DNA of 30,804 bases from Heritagella sp051881655 (GCA_051881655.1 JBJEQH010000201.1:1-30804), one strand, 5' to 3'. Positions 9,722 to 17,318 are shown, counted from the first letter of the stretch. Numbers and translations are program-made. Notes: generated from the sequence alone by a model not told the origin.

Positions 9722-11023
9722 ATGTTGATGCAGACCATTATGGGCAGCGGGGAAGAGTGCCGCGCCTTTGTACAGCAGCTGAAAAAGCGCAGCGATGAAA
9801 AGGACCGGAAGGTGGAGGGGATTGTCAGCGGGATCCTGCAGAATGTGCGGGAAAACGGGGACAAAGCCGTGCGGGCCTATACGGAAAAATTTGACGGAAA
9901 GGCGCCGGAGAACCCCGAGGTTACCCGGGAGCAGATGCTCGCTTTGATGCAGCAGTGCGACCCGGCTTTTCTGGAGGCCCTGAAAAAGGCGGCCGCGAAT
10001 ATCCGCGATTTCCACGAGCGGCAGAAGCAGCAGAGCTGGATGACCGCCAAAGAGGACGGCACGGTGATGGGCCAGCGGGTTCGGGGGTTGTCCCGGGTGG
10101 GTATTTATGTGCCCGGCGGCACGGCGGCCTATCCCAGTTCGGTGCTGATGAATGCGATTCCGGCCCATGTGGCCGGTGTGGGGGAGATCGTCATGGTCAC
10201 CCCTCCGGGGAAGGACGGTATGCCCAATCCCGATATCATGGCGGCGGCCGTGGTGGCGGGCGTGAACCGGGTGTTCCTGATGGGCGGCGCCCAGGCGGTG
10301 GCCGCTCTGGCATACGGGACCGAGACGGTGCCGAAGGTGGATAAAATTGTAGGGCCGGGCAACATCTTTGTGGCCACGGCGAAGAAGCTGCTGTACGGTA
10401 CGGTGGACATTGATATGATCGCCGGTCCCAGCGAGATCCTGATTATTGCCGATGATTCGGCGGATCCCCGGTTCCTGGCGGCGGATCTGATGAGCCAGGC
10501 GGAGCACGACAAGCTGGCCTCCGCCATTCTGATTACCGACAGTGCGCGGATTGCACAGGAGACCGAGCGCGAGCTGTGCGCCCAGATGGAGACGCTCTCC
10601 CGCCGGGAGATCATCGAGACCAGCCTGCGGGATTTCGGCGCCATGATCGTGTGCAGCAATATGGACGAGGCGGTGGAATTTGCGAATTCCCTGGCTCCCG
10701 AGCACCTGGAGGTCTGCTGCCGCGAGCCCATGACCTATGTGGGGCGGCTGGATAACGCCGGCTCGGTCTTTTTGGGCAACTGGTCGCCGGAGCCCCTGGG
10801 CGACTACTTTGCCGGGCCCAACCATGTACTGCCCACCTCGGGAACCGCACGGTTTTTCTCCCCCCTGTCGGTGGACAGCTTTGTGAAGAAGTCCAGCTTC
10901 ATCGCCTATACCCGGCAGGCGCTGCTGCGGGATGCGGATGAGATCGTCACCCTGGCCCGTGCTGAAGGGCTGACGGCCCATGCCAATTCCATTTTGGTGC
11001 GCAAGGAGAAGCAAGATGTTTGA
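9722..11023 (+). CDS. hisD: Histidinol dehydrogenase
   Basis: Catalyses the last two oxidations, L-histidinol to L-histidine, with two NAD+ and a zinc ion. Visible hallmarks are RVGIYVPGGTAAYPSSVLMNAIPA, MGGAQAVAALAYGTETVPKVDKIVGPGN, DMIAGPSEILIIAD, the zinc-binding SQAEHD segment and the active-site APEHLEV. Length (433 residues) is typical. The start at ATG 9722 is set by the purine-rich GAGGAAGGAAG just upstream; the open frame extends back into hisG without an SD. The gap to hisG is 19 nt and the 3' end overlaps hisC by 8 nt, so the genes are co-transcribed. Confidence 0.97.
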   Translation: MLMQTIMGSGEECRAFVQQLKKRSDEKDRKVEGIVSGILQNVRENGDKAVRAYTEKFDGKAPENPEVTREQMLALMQQCDPAFLEALKKAAANIRDFHERQKQQSWMTAKEDGTVMGQRVRGLSRVGIYVPGGTAAYPSSVLMNAIPAHVAGVGEIVMVTPPGKDGMPNPDIMAAAVVAGVNRVFLMGGAQAVAALAYGTETVPKVDKIVGPGNIFVATAKKLLYGTVDIDMIAGPSEILIIADDSADPRFLAADLMSQAEHDKLASAILITDSARIAQETERELCAQMETLSRREIIETSLRDFGAMIVCSNMDEAVEFANSLAPEHLEVCCREPMTYVGRLDNAGSVFLGNWSPEPLGDYFAGPNHVLPTSGTARFFSPLSVDSFVKKSSFIAYTRQALLRDADEIVTLARAEGLTAHANSILVRKEKQDV

Positions 11024-12068
11024 GCTGAATGAAAAAATCCGGGGTCTCACCCCCTACGAGCCCATCCGCGGGCATTTTGATGTGCGGCTGGATGCCAATG
11101 AGTCATTTCTCTCCCTGCCGGAGGATGTGCGGCAGCAGCTGGCCGAAATTGCCCGCACCCTGCCCTATAACCGGTACCCGGATCCGCTGGCGGAGGCGGT
11201 GTGCCAGGCCTTCGGTGAGTATTACGGGGTGGATCCCGTCTGTGTGGCGGGCGGCGGTGGAAGCGACGAGCTGATCAACATCCTGATGAATGCGTTTCTG
11301 GAAAAAGGGGATACCCTGGTGACGGTTTTGCCGGACTTCTCCATGTACGGGTTTTATGCCCATATGGCCGGCGGACGGGAAGCAGCCGTGCAGAAGGATG
11401 ACAGCCTGACGGTGGATGTGGATCGGGTGATCCGCCGGGTGCAGGAGGAAAAGGCGCGGATGCTGATTTTCTCCAATCCCTGCAATCCCACGGGGCAGGG
11501 AGTGCCCCGGGAGGAGGTGCGCCGCCTGCTCCGGGCGGTACCGGATACCCTGGTGGTGTTGGACGAAGCATACATGGATTTCTGGGATCAGTCTATGCTG
11601 CCGGAGGTAAAAGAATACGACAACCTGCTGATCCTGCGCACCTGCAGCAAGGCGTTTGCCGGGGCGGGGATCCGGCTGGGCTTTGTGGTGGGGCAGAAGC
11701 GCCTGGTTGATGTAGTGCGGGCCGTCAAATCCCCCTATAATCTCAACGCCTATACCCAGGCGGCCGGTGTGGTGCTTCTCTCCCGGAAAGAGGAGGAACA
11801 GTGCGCCATCCGGAAAATCCGGGAATCCACCGCGTTCCTGTACGGGGAACTGTGCCGTCTGGCGGAAAAAAGCGAAGTGCTGCAGCATGTATACCCCACC
11901 TGCTGTAATTTTGTGATGGTGAAAACCGACCAGGCGGATACCCTGCACCGGCAGCTGCTGGACCGGAGTATTGCGGTGCGGCGGTTCCCGGGGTATCTGC
12001 GCATTACCGCCGGCAGTGAGACGGAGAATGCCCGCGTGCTGCAGGCGCTGGGTGAACTTTTGGCTTGA
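11016..12068 (+). CDS. hisC: Histidinol-phosphate aminotransferase
   Basis: PLP enzyme that transaminates imidazole-acetol phosphate to histidinol phosphate. Fold type I aminotransferase features are visible: LDANESFLSLP, NRYPDPLAEAVCQAFGEYYGV, GGGSDELINILMNAF, FSNPCNPTGQ, VVLDEAYMDF, and the PLP-lysine segment TCSKAFAGAGIRLGFVVG. ATG 11016 overlaps the hisD stop by 8 nt and has AAGGAG at 11003-11008. The 350 residues are normal for the family. It is followed by an 87-nt gap with a small hairpin before hisB. Confidence 0.95.
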   Translation: MFELNEKIRGLTPYEPIRGHFDVRLDANESFLSLPEDVRQQLAEIARTLPYNRYPDPLAEAVCQAFGEYYGVDPVCVAGGGGSDELINILMNAFLEKGDTLVTVLPDFSMYGFYAHMAGGREAAVQKDDSLTVDVDRVIRRVQEEKARMLIFSNPCNPTGQGVPREEVRRLLRAVPDTLVVLDEAYMDFWDQSMLPEVKEYDNLLILRTCSKAFAGAGIRLGFVVGQKRLVDVVRAVKSPYNLNAYTQAAGVVLLSRKEEEQCAIRKIRESTAFLYGELCRLAEKSEVLQHVYPTCCNFVMVKTDQADTLHRQLLDRSIAVRRFPGYLRITAGSETENARVLQALGELLA

Positions 12069-12078
12069 TTCCTGAAAA

Positions 12079-12099
12079 AGTTTGCGGAAAAGGCAAACT
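12079..12099 (+). promoter_or_regulatory. Short hairpin in the hisC-hisB gap
   Basis: AGTTTGC at 12079-12085 and GCAAACT at 12093-12099 can form a 7-bp stem with a 7-nt purine loop (GGAAAAG). No U-tract follows, so it is not a standard terminator. It may be an mRNA processing or stability element between the two cistrons, or chance. Confidence 0.3.
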
Positions 12100-12155
12100 G
12101 TGCGATACGTAAAAGAGAGAAAACGGGACATGCTCCCCCGAAAGGCGGTTATCTG

Positions 12156-12743
12156 ATGAACAATCCTCGCTGTGCGGAGATTACCCGCACGACCAAAGAG
12201 ACCGATATCTCCCTGTCCCTGTGTCTGGACGGCGGAGAAACGGATATTTCCACCGGGATCGGCTTTTTTGACCACATGCTCACGGCCTTTTCCGTACACG
12301 GCGGCTTTGGGCTTTGTGTGCGGGCCGAGGGCGATCTGCTGGTGGACTGCCACCACACGGTGGAAGATACCGGTATTGTGCTGGGCATGGCGCTGGGAAA
12401 AGCGCTGGGTGACAAAAGCGGAATCGAGCGGTACGGCAGTTTTTTTGTCCCCATGGACGAGAGCCTGTCCTTTGCCAGTGTGGATGTCAGCGGACGGCCG
12501 TTCCTGGTTTTTGATGGGGAATTCCCCCAGGAGCGCGTGGGCGATTTCGACACCTGCATGACCGAGGAGTTTTTCCGGGCGCTGGCGGTCAACGCGGGAA
12601 TTACCCTGCATATGAAGGCTCAGTACGGGAAAAATTCCCACCATATGATCGAGGGACTGTTTAAAGCAGCGGCCCATGCACTGCGCCTGGCGGTGCGGGA
12701 AAAAGCGGACGGCCGTCTTCTCTCCACCAAGGGAGTGCTGTAA
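12156..12743 (+). CDS. hisB: Imidazoleglycerol-phosphate dehydratase
   Basis: Dehydrates IGP to imidazole-acetol phosphate in a Mn-dependent reaction. This is the monofunctional type (195 residues) with no histidinol-phosphatase domain. The paired metal-binding signatures are visible: GIGFFDHMLTAFSVHGGFGL with DCHHTVEDTGIVLGMALGKA, and the second half YGKNSHHMIEGLFKAAAHALRLA. The start has AAAGGCGG about eight bases upstream. A histidinol-phosphate phosphatase gene is not in the window. Its substrate IGP comes from HisH/HisF, which are absent from this cluster. Downstream the spacing opens to 190 bp with a repeat array. Confidence 0.96.
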   Translation: MNNPRCAEITRTTKETDISLSLCLDGGETDISTGIGFFDHMLTAFSVHGGFGLCVRAEGDLLVDCHHTVEDTGIVLGMALGKALGDKSGIERYGSFFVPMDESLSFASVDVSGRPFLVFDGEFPQERVGDFDTCMTEEFFRALAVNAGITLHMKAQYGKNSHHMIEGLFKAAAHALRLAVREKADGRLLSTKGVL

Positions 12744-12759
12744 AGAAAAAATTCCCCCC

Positions 12760-12788
12760 TTTTCATTTGACAATTTTTGTGATACAAT
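12760..12788 (+). promoter_or_regulatory. Possible internal promoter before the hisA/hisI fusion
   Basis: TTTTCA at 12760-12765 and TACAAT at 12783-12788 have a 17-bp spacer. A perfect TTGACA also lies at 12767-12772, but its spacing to TACAAT is only 10 bp. If used, transcription would begin around 12795, just ahead of the tandem palindromes, placing those in the 5' leader of the fusion gene. Confidence 0.4.
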
Positions 12789-12803
12789 TTCTGGATGTTC
12801 CAG

Positions 12804-12895
12804 GAATTTCCCGTTAGGGATATTCCGAATTTCCCGTTAGGGACATTCCAAATTTCCCGTTAGGGACATTCCAAATTTCCCGTCAGGGATATTCC
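12804..12895. repeat. Four tandem 23-bp palindromic repeats between hisB and hisA/hisI
   Basis: Four head-to-tail copies lie at 12804-12826, 12827-12849, 12850-12872 and 12873-12895, differing at only a few positions (first base G or A; GTTA or GTCA loop; GATATTCC or GACATTCC end). Each junction plus unit forms an imperfect palindrome, GGAATTTCCC-GTTA-GGGATATTCC, a 10-bp stem with one mismatch and a GTTA loop. There are no spacers between copies. A partial match (GTTCC) precedes copy 1. The array ends 38 bp before the start codon. Function is unknown: multi-site operator, leader hairpins and slippage-prone satellite are all possible. Confidence 0.95.
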
Positions 12896-12933
12896 GATGA
12901 AAAAGGAGACACAACCGGCAGGAGGGAAGAAAC

Positions 12934-14010
12934 ATGATTATTTTACCCGCAATTGATCTGCATGACGGCAGCTGCGTGCGGCTGCTGCGCGGCGACTACG
13001 CCACGGCACAGAAGGTGGCGGAGAGCCCGGTAAAGGCGGCCTCGTATTTTGAGAGCGAGGGTGCCCGCTGGCTGCATATGGTGGACCTGGACGGAGCCAA
13101 GTTCGGGCATCCGGTGAACGACGCCTGTATTTTTGACGTGCTGAGACAGGTAAACATGAAGGTGGAGCTGGGCGGCGGCATCCGCGATATGAAAACGGTG
13201 GAGTACTACCTGGAAAAGGGGGTATCCCGTATTATCCTGGGCTCGGTGGCGCTGAAAAATCCGGAATTTGTCAAAGAGGCCGTGAAAAAATACGGCAAGC
13301 GCATTGCCGTGGGGATTGACGCCAAGGGCGGCAAGGTAGCGGCCGAGGGCTGGCTGCAGGTTACCGATGTGGATTATCTGGATCTGGCCAAAGAAATGGA
13401 GCAGATCGGCGTGCGGTATATTATTTTCACGGATATCGGGCAGGACGGAACCTTAGGCGGGCCGAACCTCGATATGCTGGACCGCATCAACCGCGCCGTT
13501 TCGTGCAATATCATCGCCAGCGGCGGCGTGAGCAATATCAAGGATATTCTGGATCTCAACGCTCTGCAGCTGTACGGCGCTATCTGTGGGAAGAGCATTT
13601 ACTCCGGTTCCCTCAGTCTGAAAGCGGCGGTGCGCGCCAGCCAGCTGATCTCCGGTGTGCATCCCGACCGGCCGGAGGCCATTGACGATTACATCGAGCG
13701 GTATTTTCAAAAGGGCGATTTGCTGCCCGCTATTGTACAAGAGGCCGGCACGGGTGAAGTGCTGATGCTCGCCTATATGAACCGCCAGTCCCTGCACAAA
13801 ACGCTGGAGACCGGGTACACCTGGTTTTACAGCCGCAGCCGGCAGGAGCTGTGGAACAAAGGGGCGACCTCCGGTCATGTACAGCGGGTGGTCTCCATTA
13901 CGGCGGATTGCGATGACGATACGCTGCTGATTAAGGTGGTGCAGACCGGCCCGGCCTGCCATACCGGTTCGCACAGCTGCTTCTTTAAGCAGATCTGGAA
14001 GAACGGATAA
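12934..14010 (+). CDS. hisAI: HisA-HisI fusion: ProFAR isomerase / phosphoribosyl-AMP cyclohydrolase
   Basis: One uninterrupted frame encodes two enzymes. Residues 1-about 240 are HisA, a (beta/alpha)8 barrel: PAIDLHDGSCVRLLRGDY, HMVDLDGAKFG, ELGGGIRDMKTVEYYL, GIDAKGG, FTDIGQDGTLGGPN and ASGGVSNIKDI are all intact. A short linker (about 241-249, VHPDRPEA) leads to residues 250-358, HisI: LLPAIVQEAGTGEVLMLAYMN, TWFYSRSRQELWNKGATSGH, the metal-binding DCDDD and the GPACHTGSHSC cysteines. HisI makes ProFAR from PR-AMP and HisA isomerises ProFAR to PRFAR, so the fused domains act in consecutive steps. hisF, which normally separates hisA from hisI, is missing. HisE is encoded separately next. The start has GGAGGGAAG upstream. 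Confidence 0.93.
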   Translation: MIILPAIDLHDGSCVRLLRGDYATAQKVAESPVKAASYFESEGARWLHMVDLDGAKFGHPVNDACIFDVLRQVNMKVELGGGIRDMKTVEYYLEKGVSRIILGSVALKNPEFVKEAVKKYGKRIAVGIDAKGGKVAAEGWLQVTDVDYLDLAKEMEQIGVRYIIFTDIGQDGTLGGPNLDMLDRINRAVSCNIIASGGVSNIKDILDLNALQLYGAICGKSIYSGSLSLKAAVRASQLISGVHPDRPEAIDDYIERYFQKGDLLPAIVQEAGTGEVLMLAYMNRQSLHKTLETGYTWFYSRSRQELWNKGATSGHVQRVVSITADCDDDTLLIKVVQTGPACHTGSHSCFFKQIWKNG

Positions 14011-14023
14011 GGAGGATCTTTTT

Positions 14024-14350
14024 ATGGATGAGACGATGAAGGCCCTGTATGATACGGTGCAGCAGCGCCGGGAGGAAAAGCAGGAGGGCTCGTACACCTG
14101 CTATCTCTTCGAGCAGGGTGTGGATAAAATCCTGAAAAAATGCGGGGAAGAGTGCAGCGAGGTGATCATCGCCGCGAAAAACGGAAAAAACGAGGATACG
14201 GTGGGCGAGATTTCGGATTTGCTGTATCATCTGACCGTTTTGATGGTCCAGCAGGGAATTTCACTGGAGGAAGTGGCGGCCTGCCTGCAAAAACGCAGCC
14301 TGAAAACCGGGAATCTGAAGACCTTCCATCAGGTGGATAAAAATTCATGA
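14024..14350 (+). CDS. hisE: Phosphoribosyl-ATP pyrophosphatase
   Basis: Hydrolyses phosphoribosyl-ATP to phosphoribosyl-AMP, the second step of the pathway. It is an all-alpha MazG-like enzyme of 108 residues. Seen are LYDTVQQRREEKQEGSYTCYLFEQGVDKILKKCGEECSEVIIAAKN, with the EExxE metal-binding motif, and the second metal segment EISDLLYHLTVLM. A strong SD, AAGGAGGAT, lies 13 nt after the stop of the upstream fusion. In many bacteria HisE is fused to HisI; here HisI is fused to HisA instead and HisE stands alone. It is the last gene before the cluster terminator. Confidence 0.95.
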   Translation: MDETMKALYDTVQQRREEKQEGSYTCYLFEQGVDKILKKCGEECSEVIIAAKNGKNEDTVGEISDLLYHLTVLMVQQGISLEEVAACLQKRSLKTGNLKTFHQVDKNS

Positions 14351-14366
14351 ATCCCACAGAATCAAA

Positions 14367-14399
14367 AAAACCTGCCGTTTTCAAAAAACGGCAGGTTTT
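14367..14399. terminator. Bidirectional terminator between hisE and the RluA-type gene
   Basis: A perfect 15-bp inverted repeat, AAAACCTGCCGTTTT at 14367-14381 and AAAACGGCAGGTTTT at 14385-14399, has a 3-nt loop. U-rich tails follow on both strands, so it can end the his transcript and the convergent minus-strand gene. Confidence 0.93.
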
Positions 14400-14482
14400 C
14401 TCTTTTTCCTTTTTTGATAGCCAGCCCATCGTTTTTTTTGGCGGGCCCGCCCTCTCTTCAGGGTTTCTCTTCCGGGCAAAAA

Positions 14483-15445
14483 TCAATCAGCCATTTTTTC
14501 AAATTCCGGCAAAAACCAGACGGAATGGGCGGTGAATTCCCGGCCGTTCAGATACTCCAGAATCCCGGCTTCCTGGGTGAAGGCAAACCGCAGCCGGTAG
14601 GAAACCAGCGCCTGCCACGAGAACCCGATCTGCCGGTTGGGCGCATTTTTTCCGTATTTTCCGTCCCCCAGCAAGGGGTGGCCGATATGGGCCATGTGGG
14701 CGCGGATCTGGTGGGTGCGGCCGGTCAGCAGGTCAATTTCCAACAGGGAGCAGTCGCGTTTTTCCCGCAGAACCCGGTACCGGGTTTGAATGGTGCGCCC
14801 GCCCGGCTGGGGAGAATCGCTGATATACACCCGGTTCTGGCTCTCGTTTTTGCTCAGATACGCCTGCAAGGTGTCCTCCTTTTTGGGCATGTGCCCCCAC
14901 ACCAGGCACAGATACCGCTTATCCAGCTCCCGGGTACGGAATTTCTCATTGAGAATCCGCAGACTCTCGGCGTTTTTGGCCGCGACTACAATGCCACCGG
15001 TATTCCGGTCGATCCGGTTGACCAGGGCCGGGGCAAATGAGTTCTCGTCCTTGGGATTGTATTCCCCCTTTTCATACAGGTAATGCTGAACCCGGGCGAT
15101 CAGGGAATCGAAGTGATAGTGTTCATCCGGGTGGACAATCAGCCCGGGTTTTTTATCCAGCAGCAGCAGATTTTCATCCTCATATACGATAGAGAGCTTC
15201 AGGGGGGCTTTCAAAAAATCGTACTGCTCCGGGGCGGTCTGAAAGAATTCATCCTTCAGGTACATGCTCAGCACATCGCCCTCCTGCAGCCGGTCCGAAA
15301 TCTGGCACCGCTTTCCATTGCACTTGATATCCTTTTTCCGGATGGCCTTGTACAGCATGGACTGGGGCAGGTTGGGGTAGCTTTTGGTCAGGAATTTGTC
15401 CAGCCGCTGGCCGGCATCATTTTTTCCGATCGTGACGGTCTTCAT
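14483..15445 (-). CDS. RluA/RluD-family 23S rRNA pseudouridine synthase
   Basis: Isomerises specific uridines in RNA, most likely 23S rRNA. An S4 RNA-binding domain lies at the N-terminus (QRLDKFLTKSYPNLPQSMLYKAIRKKDIKCNGKRC). The catalytic domain has NRIDRNTGGIVVAAKN, containing the RxDRxTxG catalytic aspartate, and LLTGRTHQIRAHMAHIGHPLLGDGKYG. The start at 15445 (320 residues) follows AAAAGGAGCG. An upstream in-frame ATG at 15484 would lie around the predicted transcription start and is unlikely. Which uridine is modified cannot be told from sequence, so no numbered symbol is given. Confidence 0.9.
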   Translation of the reverse strand: MKTVTIGKNDAGQRLDKFLTKSYPNLPQSMLYKAIRKKDIKCNGKRCQISDRLQEGDVLSMYLKDEFFQTAPEQYDFLKAPLKLSIVYEDENLLLLDKKPGLIVHPDEHYHFDSLIARVQHYLYEKGEYNPKDENSFAPALVNRIDRNTGGIVVAAKNAESLRILNEKFRTRELDKRYLCLVWGHMPKKEDTLQAYLSKNESQNRVYISDSPQPGGRTIQTRYRVLREKRDCSLLEIDLLTGRTHQIRAHMAHIGHPLLGDGKYGKNAPNRQIGFSWQALVSYRLRFAFTQEAGILEYLNGREFTAHSVWFLPEFEKMAD

Positions 15446-15482
15446 GGAAGCGCTCCTTTTCTCCGGGAAATGAGTTTTCTCC

Positions 15483-15511
15483 ATTATACTCCCCCGGCGC
15501 CTTTTTCACAA
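15483..15511 (-). promoter_or_regulatory. Sigma-A-type promoter of the RluA-family gene
   Basis: On the minus strand TTGTGA (15511-15506) and TATAAT (15488-15483) are 17 bp apart. Transcription would start near 15476, giving a leader of about 30 nt. Confidence 0.75.
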
Positions 15512-15569
15512 GGCTTCCTCCTCTTTTCAAAAAGGGACATGTGGTGGGGTGAGAAAATGTAGAAGAAAC

Positions 15570-15598
15570 TTTACACAAACCGAACCGTGGTTTATAAT
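15570..15598 (+). promoter_or_regulatory. Sigma-A-type promoter of radC
   Basis: TTTACA at 15570-15575 and a perfect TATAAT at 15593-15598 are separated by 17 bp. It diverges from the promoter of the RluA-family gene. A good SD (AGGAG, 15622-15626) follows. Confidence 0.85.
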
Positions 15599-15636
15599 AA
15601 CATAAACAGGGAGAAACCGAGAGGAGAACCGTGCAA

Positions 15637-16455
15637 ATGGAACAAACCGGAAAGAAAAAGAATGTTCACGCGGGGCACCGAAAGCGCCTGAAAGAGCAAT
15701 TTCTGCGGGATGGTCTGGATCATATGGAACCCCACGTGGTATTGGAATTGCTGCTGTTTTACACCGTTCCACAGGGGGATGTCAACCCATTGGCCCACCG
15801 CCTGCTGGAGCGCTTCGGTAATCTGTACGGGGTGTGCAATGCACCGTTTGAAGAGCTTATGGCTATGGAAGGGGTGGGCCACAATACGGCGGTCCTGCTG
15901 AAAATGATGCTGCCGCTGTGCCGGGAACTGCTGCAGCAGAACAGTCAGGGAGGCGAGCGGATTATCAATACGGAGATGGCCGTGCAGCATTTGAGCCCTC
16001 TGTTTTTTGGCAGGAAGGAAGAGGCCGTGGCTCTGCTGCTGTTGGACAGCCGCGGGTGCCGGTTGTACGCGGGCATTCTGTGCGTTGGTTCGGTGCGTGC
16101 GGTTCCGGTGTACATTCGGGATGTAATCCGGCTGGTTATCCAATACGGGGCGGATACCGTCATTCTGGCTCACAACCATCCCAGCGGTTCGGCGATTCCG
16201 TCGCAGGGGGATGTTCAGGCGACCAAAGATGTATACCGTGCACTGGACGGTATTGATTGCCATTTCAGCGATCATGTGGTTTTGGCCGGAGACGAATATC
16301 TCAGTATGAGCGGCGCGGGTCTGATGAACTTCTTACCGATAGAAGTTCGGATGCAGGGCGAACGTGATGTACAGAAGGAGGAAGATTCGCTGGAGGATGA
16401 TCTCTTTCTGGAAGAGCTTTCGTTGGAAGATTTGCAGGATGATGAGACGGATTGA
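15637..16455 (+). CDS. radC: RadC family JAB/MPN-domain protein
   Basis: Member of the RadC (UPF0758) family: an N-terminal helix-hairpin-helix region followed by a JAB1/MPN metalloprotease-like domain. Its biochemical role is not settled; the old DNA-repair link is doubtful. The helix-hairpin-helix part (LLERFGNLYGVCNAPFEELMAMEGVGHNTAVLL) is at about residues 45-95. The JAMM motif is intact: H179-N-H181-P-S-G followed by D192. The C-terminal 35 residues are strongly acidic (EEDSLEDDLFLEELSLEDLQDDE), an addition beyond the usual family end. ATG 15637 is preferred over GTG 15631 because of SD spacing. The gene is monocistronic, with no clear terminator in the 59 bp before the convergent araC-type gene. 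Confidence 0.92.
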   Translation: MEQTGKKKNVHAGHRKRLKEQFLRDGLDHMEPHVVLELLLFYTVPQGDVNPLAHRLLERFGNLYGVCNAPFEELMAMEGVGHNTAVLLKMMLPLCRELLQQNSQGGERIINTEMAVQHLSPLFFGRKEEAVALLLLDSRGCRLYAGILCVGSVRAVPVYIRDVIRLVIQYGADTVILAHNHPSGSAIPSQGDVQATKDVYRALDGIDCHFSDHVVLAGDEYLSMSGAGLMNFLPIEVRMQGERDVQKEEDSLEDDLFLEELSLEDLQDDETD

Positions 16456-16514
16456 GATCGATACGGAGAACTGTTCTTTTTTAGGAGATCCGGAAACAGA
16501 GGGAAAAAGAGAAT

Positions 16515-17297
16515 TCATCCGCTTCGATGGGTTTTCCGGTACTGGGCCGGCGAAAAACCGGTGGCGGTTTTAAACTGCCGGATAAAGTGCGTGGTATTCT
16601 GATATCCCAGAGAAAGGGCAATTTCCGAGATACTGCGATTTTCAAACAGCAGCATATTCTCGGCGGAATTGATCCGAGCTTTGATTAAATCGGTCATGGG
16701 TGCAATGCCGAAAATCTCCTTATAAATGGCGTGGAACCGGGATGGACTGAAATTCACCTCTTCGGCCATGCGGGGGATGTTCCAGCTCTCGCCCAGAGAG
16801 ATGAACATTTTTCCCCGCAAATAGCGGAATTTTTCAATGGTCCTCTGGTCAATGGCCGGTTCCATTTCATGGCTGGCCGCCCGCCCCAGCAGCACAAACA
16901 GCTCCTCGGCCTTTAGCTGGGCCATCCGCTTCTGGTTTTTCCGCATGCTGTAAAATTCGCTTTCGATTTCCATCACATGCTGGGTGATAAAATCGCTGGG
17001 GACGGGGTAGTAAATCCGGTCGGGCTCCAGCCCGTTTTCAAACAGCAGGGGGGTCAGGTCGCCTGTAAAATGAAACCAGTCGTGGGTCAGCAGGGTGTGG
17101 CTTTTAAAATACTGGGGGGTGTGGGTATTGTAGATGATCACGGCGTGCGGCGCCGTCTGAATGATGCGCCCCCTGTATTCCATTTCCACGCTCCCGAAAA
17201 AGTGGAGAAAAGTATACTGGAGAAGACCGGCTTTCCGGTCGATAAAAAAGCCGGCCTTTTCCGGGTAGGCGTGCCGGACGGAAGTAATTTCGATCAT
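16515..17297 (-). CDS. AraC-family transcriptional regulator
   Basis: Likely sugar-responsive regulator of the divergent GH2 glycosidase gene. The N-terminal half (about 1-150) fits an AraC-type cupin ligand-binding domain (YTFLHFFGSVEMEYRGRIIQTAPHAVIIYN). The C-terminal about 100 residues hold two helix-turn-helix motifs: WNIPRMAEEVNFSPSRFHAIYKEIFGIAPM and SISEIALSLGYQNTTHFIRQFKTATGFSPAQYRK, the AraC signature. The start at 17297 follows GGAGGAGGGG. Its -35 box lies inside a 7-bp-arm palindrome, suggesting autoregulation. The ligand cannot be inferred from sequence. Confidence 0.92.
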   Translation of the reverse strand: MIEITSVRHAYPEKAGFFIDRKAGLLQYTFLHFFGSVEMEYRGRIIQTAPHAVIIYNTHTPQYFKSHTLLTHDWFHFTGDLTPLLFENGLEPDRIYYPVPSDFITQHVMEIESEFYSMRKNQKRMAQLKAEELFVLLGRAASHEMEPAIDQRTIEKFRYLRGKMFISLGESWNIPRMAEEVNFSPSRFHAIYKEIFGIAPMTDLIKARINSAENMLLFENRSISEIALSLGYQNTTHFIRQFKTATGFSPAQYRKTHRSG

Positions 17298-17318
17298 TGG
17301 GATCCCCTCCTCCTCTGC

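Noticed and set aside
12804..12895. CRISPR array
   Set aside because: The 23-bp units are directly adjacent with no unique spacers, and no cas genes are present.
12804..12895. TTAGGG telomere-like or GGGRNNYYCC (kappa-B-like) sites in the repeats
   Set aside because: These matches fall out of the palindrome and have no meaning in a bacterium.
12744..12933. Small or decayed hisH remnant in the hisB-hisA gap
   Set aside because: 190 bp made mostly of repeats; no frame resembles a glutamine amidotransferase.
14440..14451. Perfect 12-bp GC palindrome GGCGGGCCCGCC preceded by eight T's
   Set aside because: No loop, and the T-run is on the wrong side for a terminator in either direction; probably chance or a relic.
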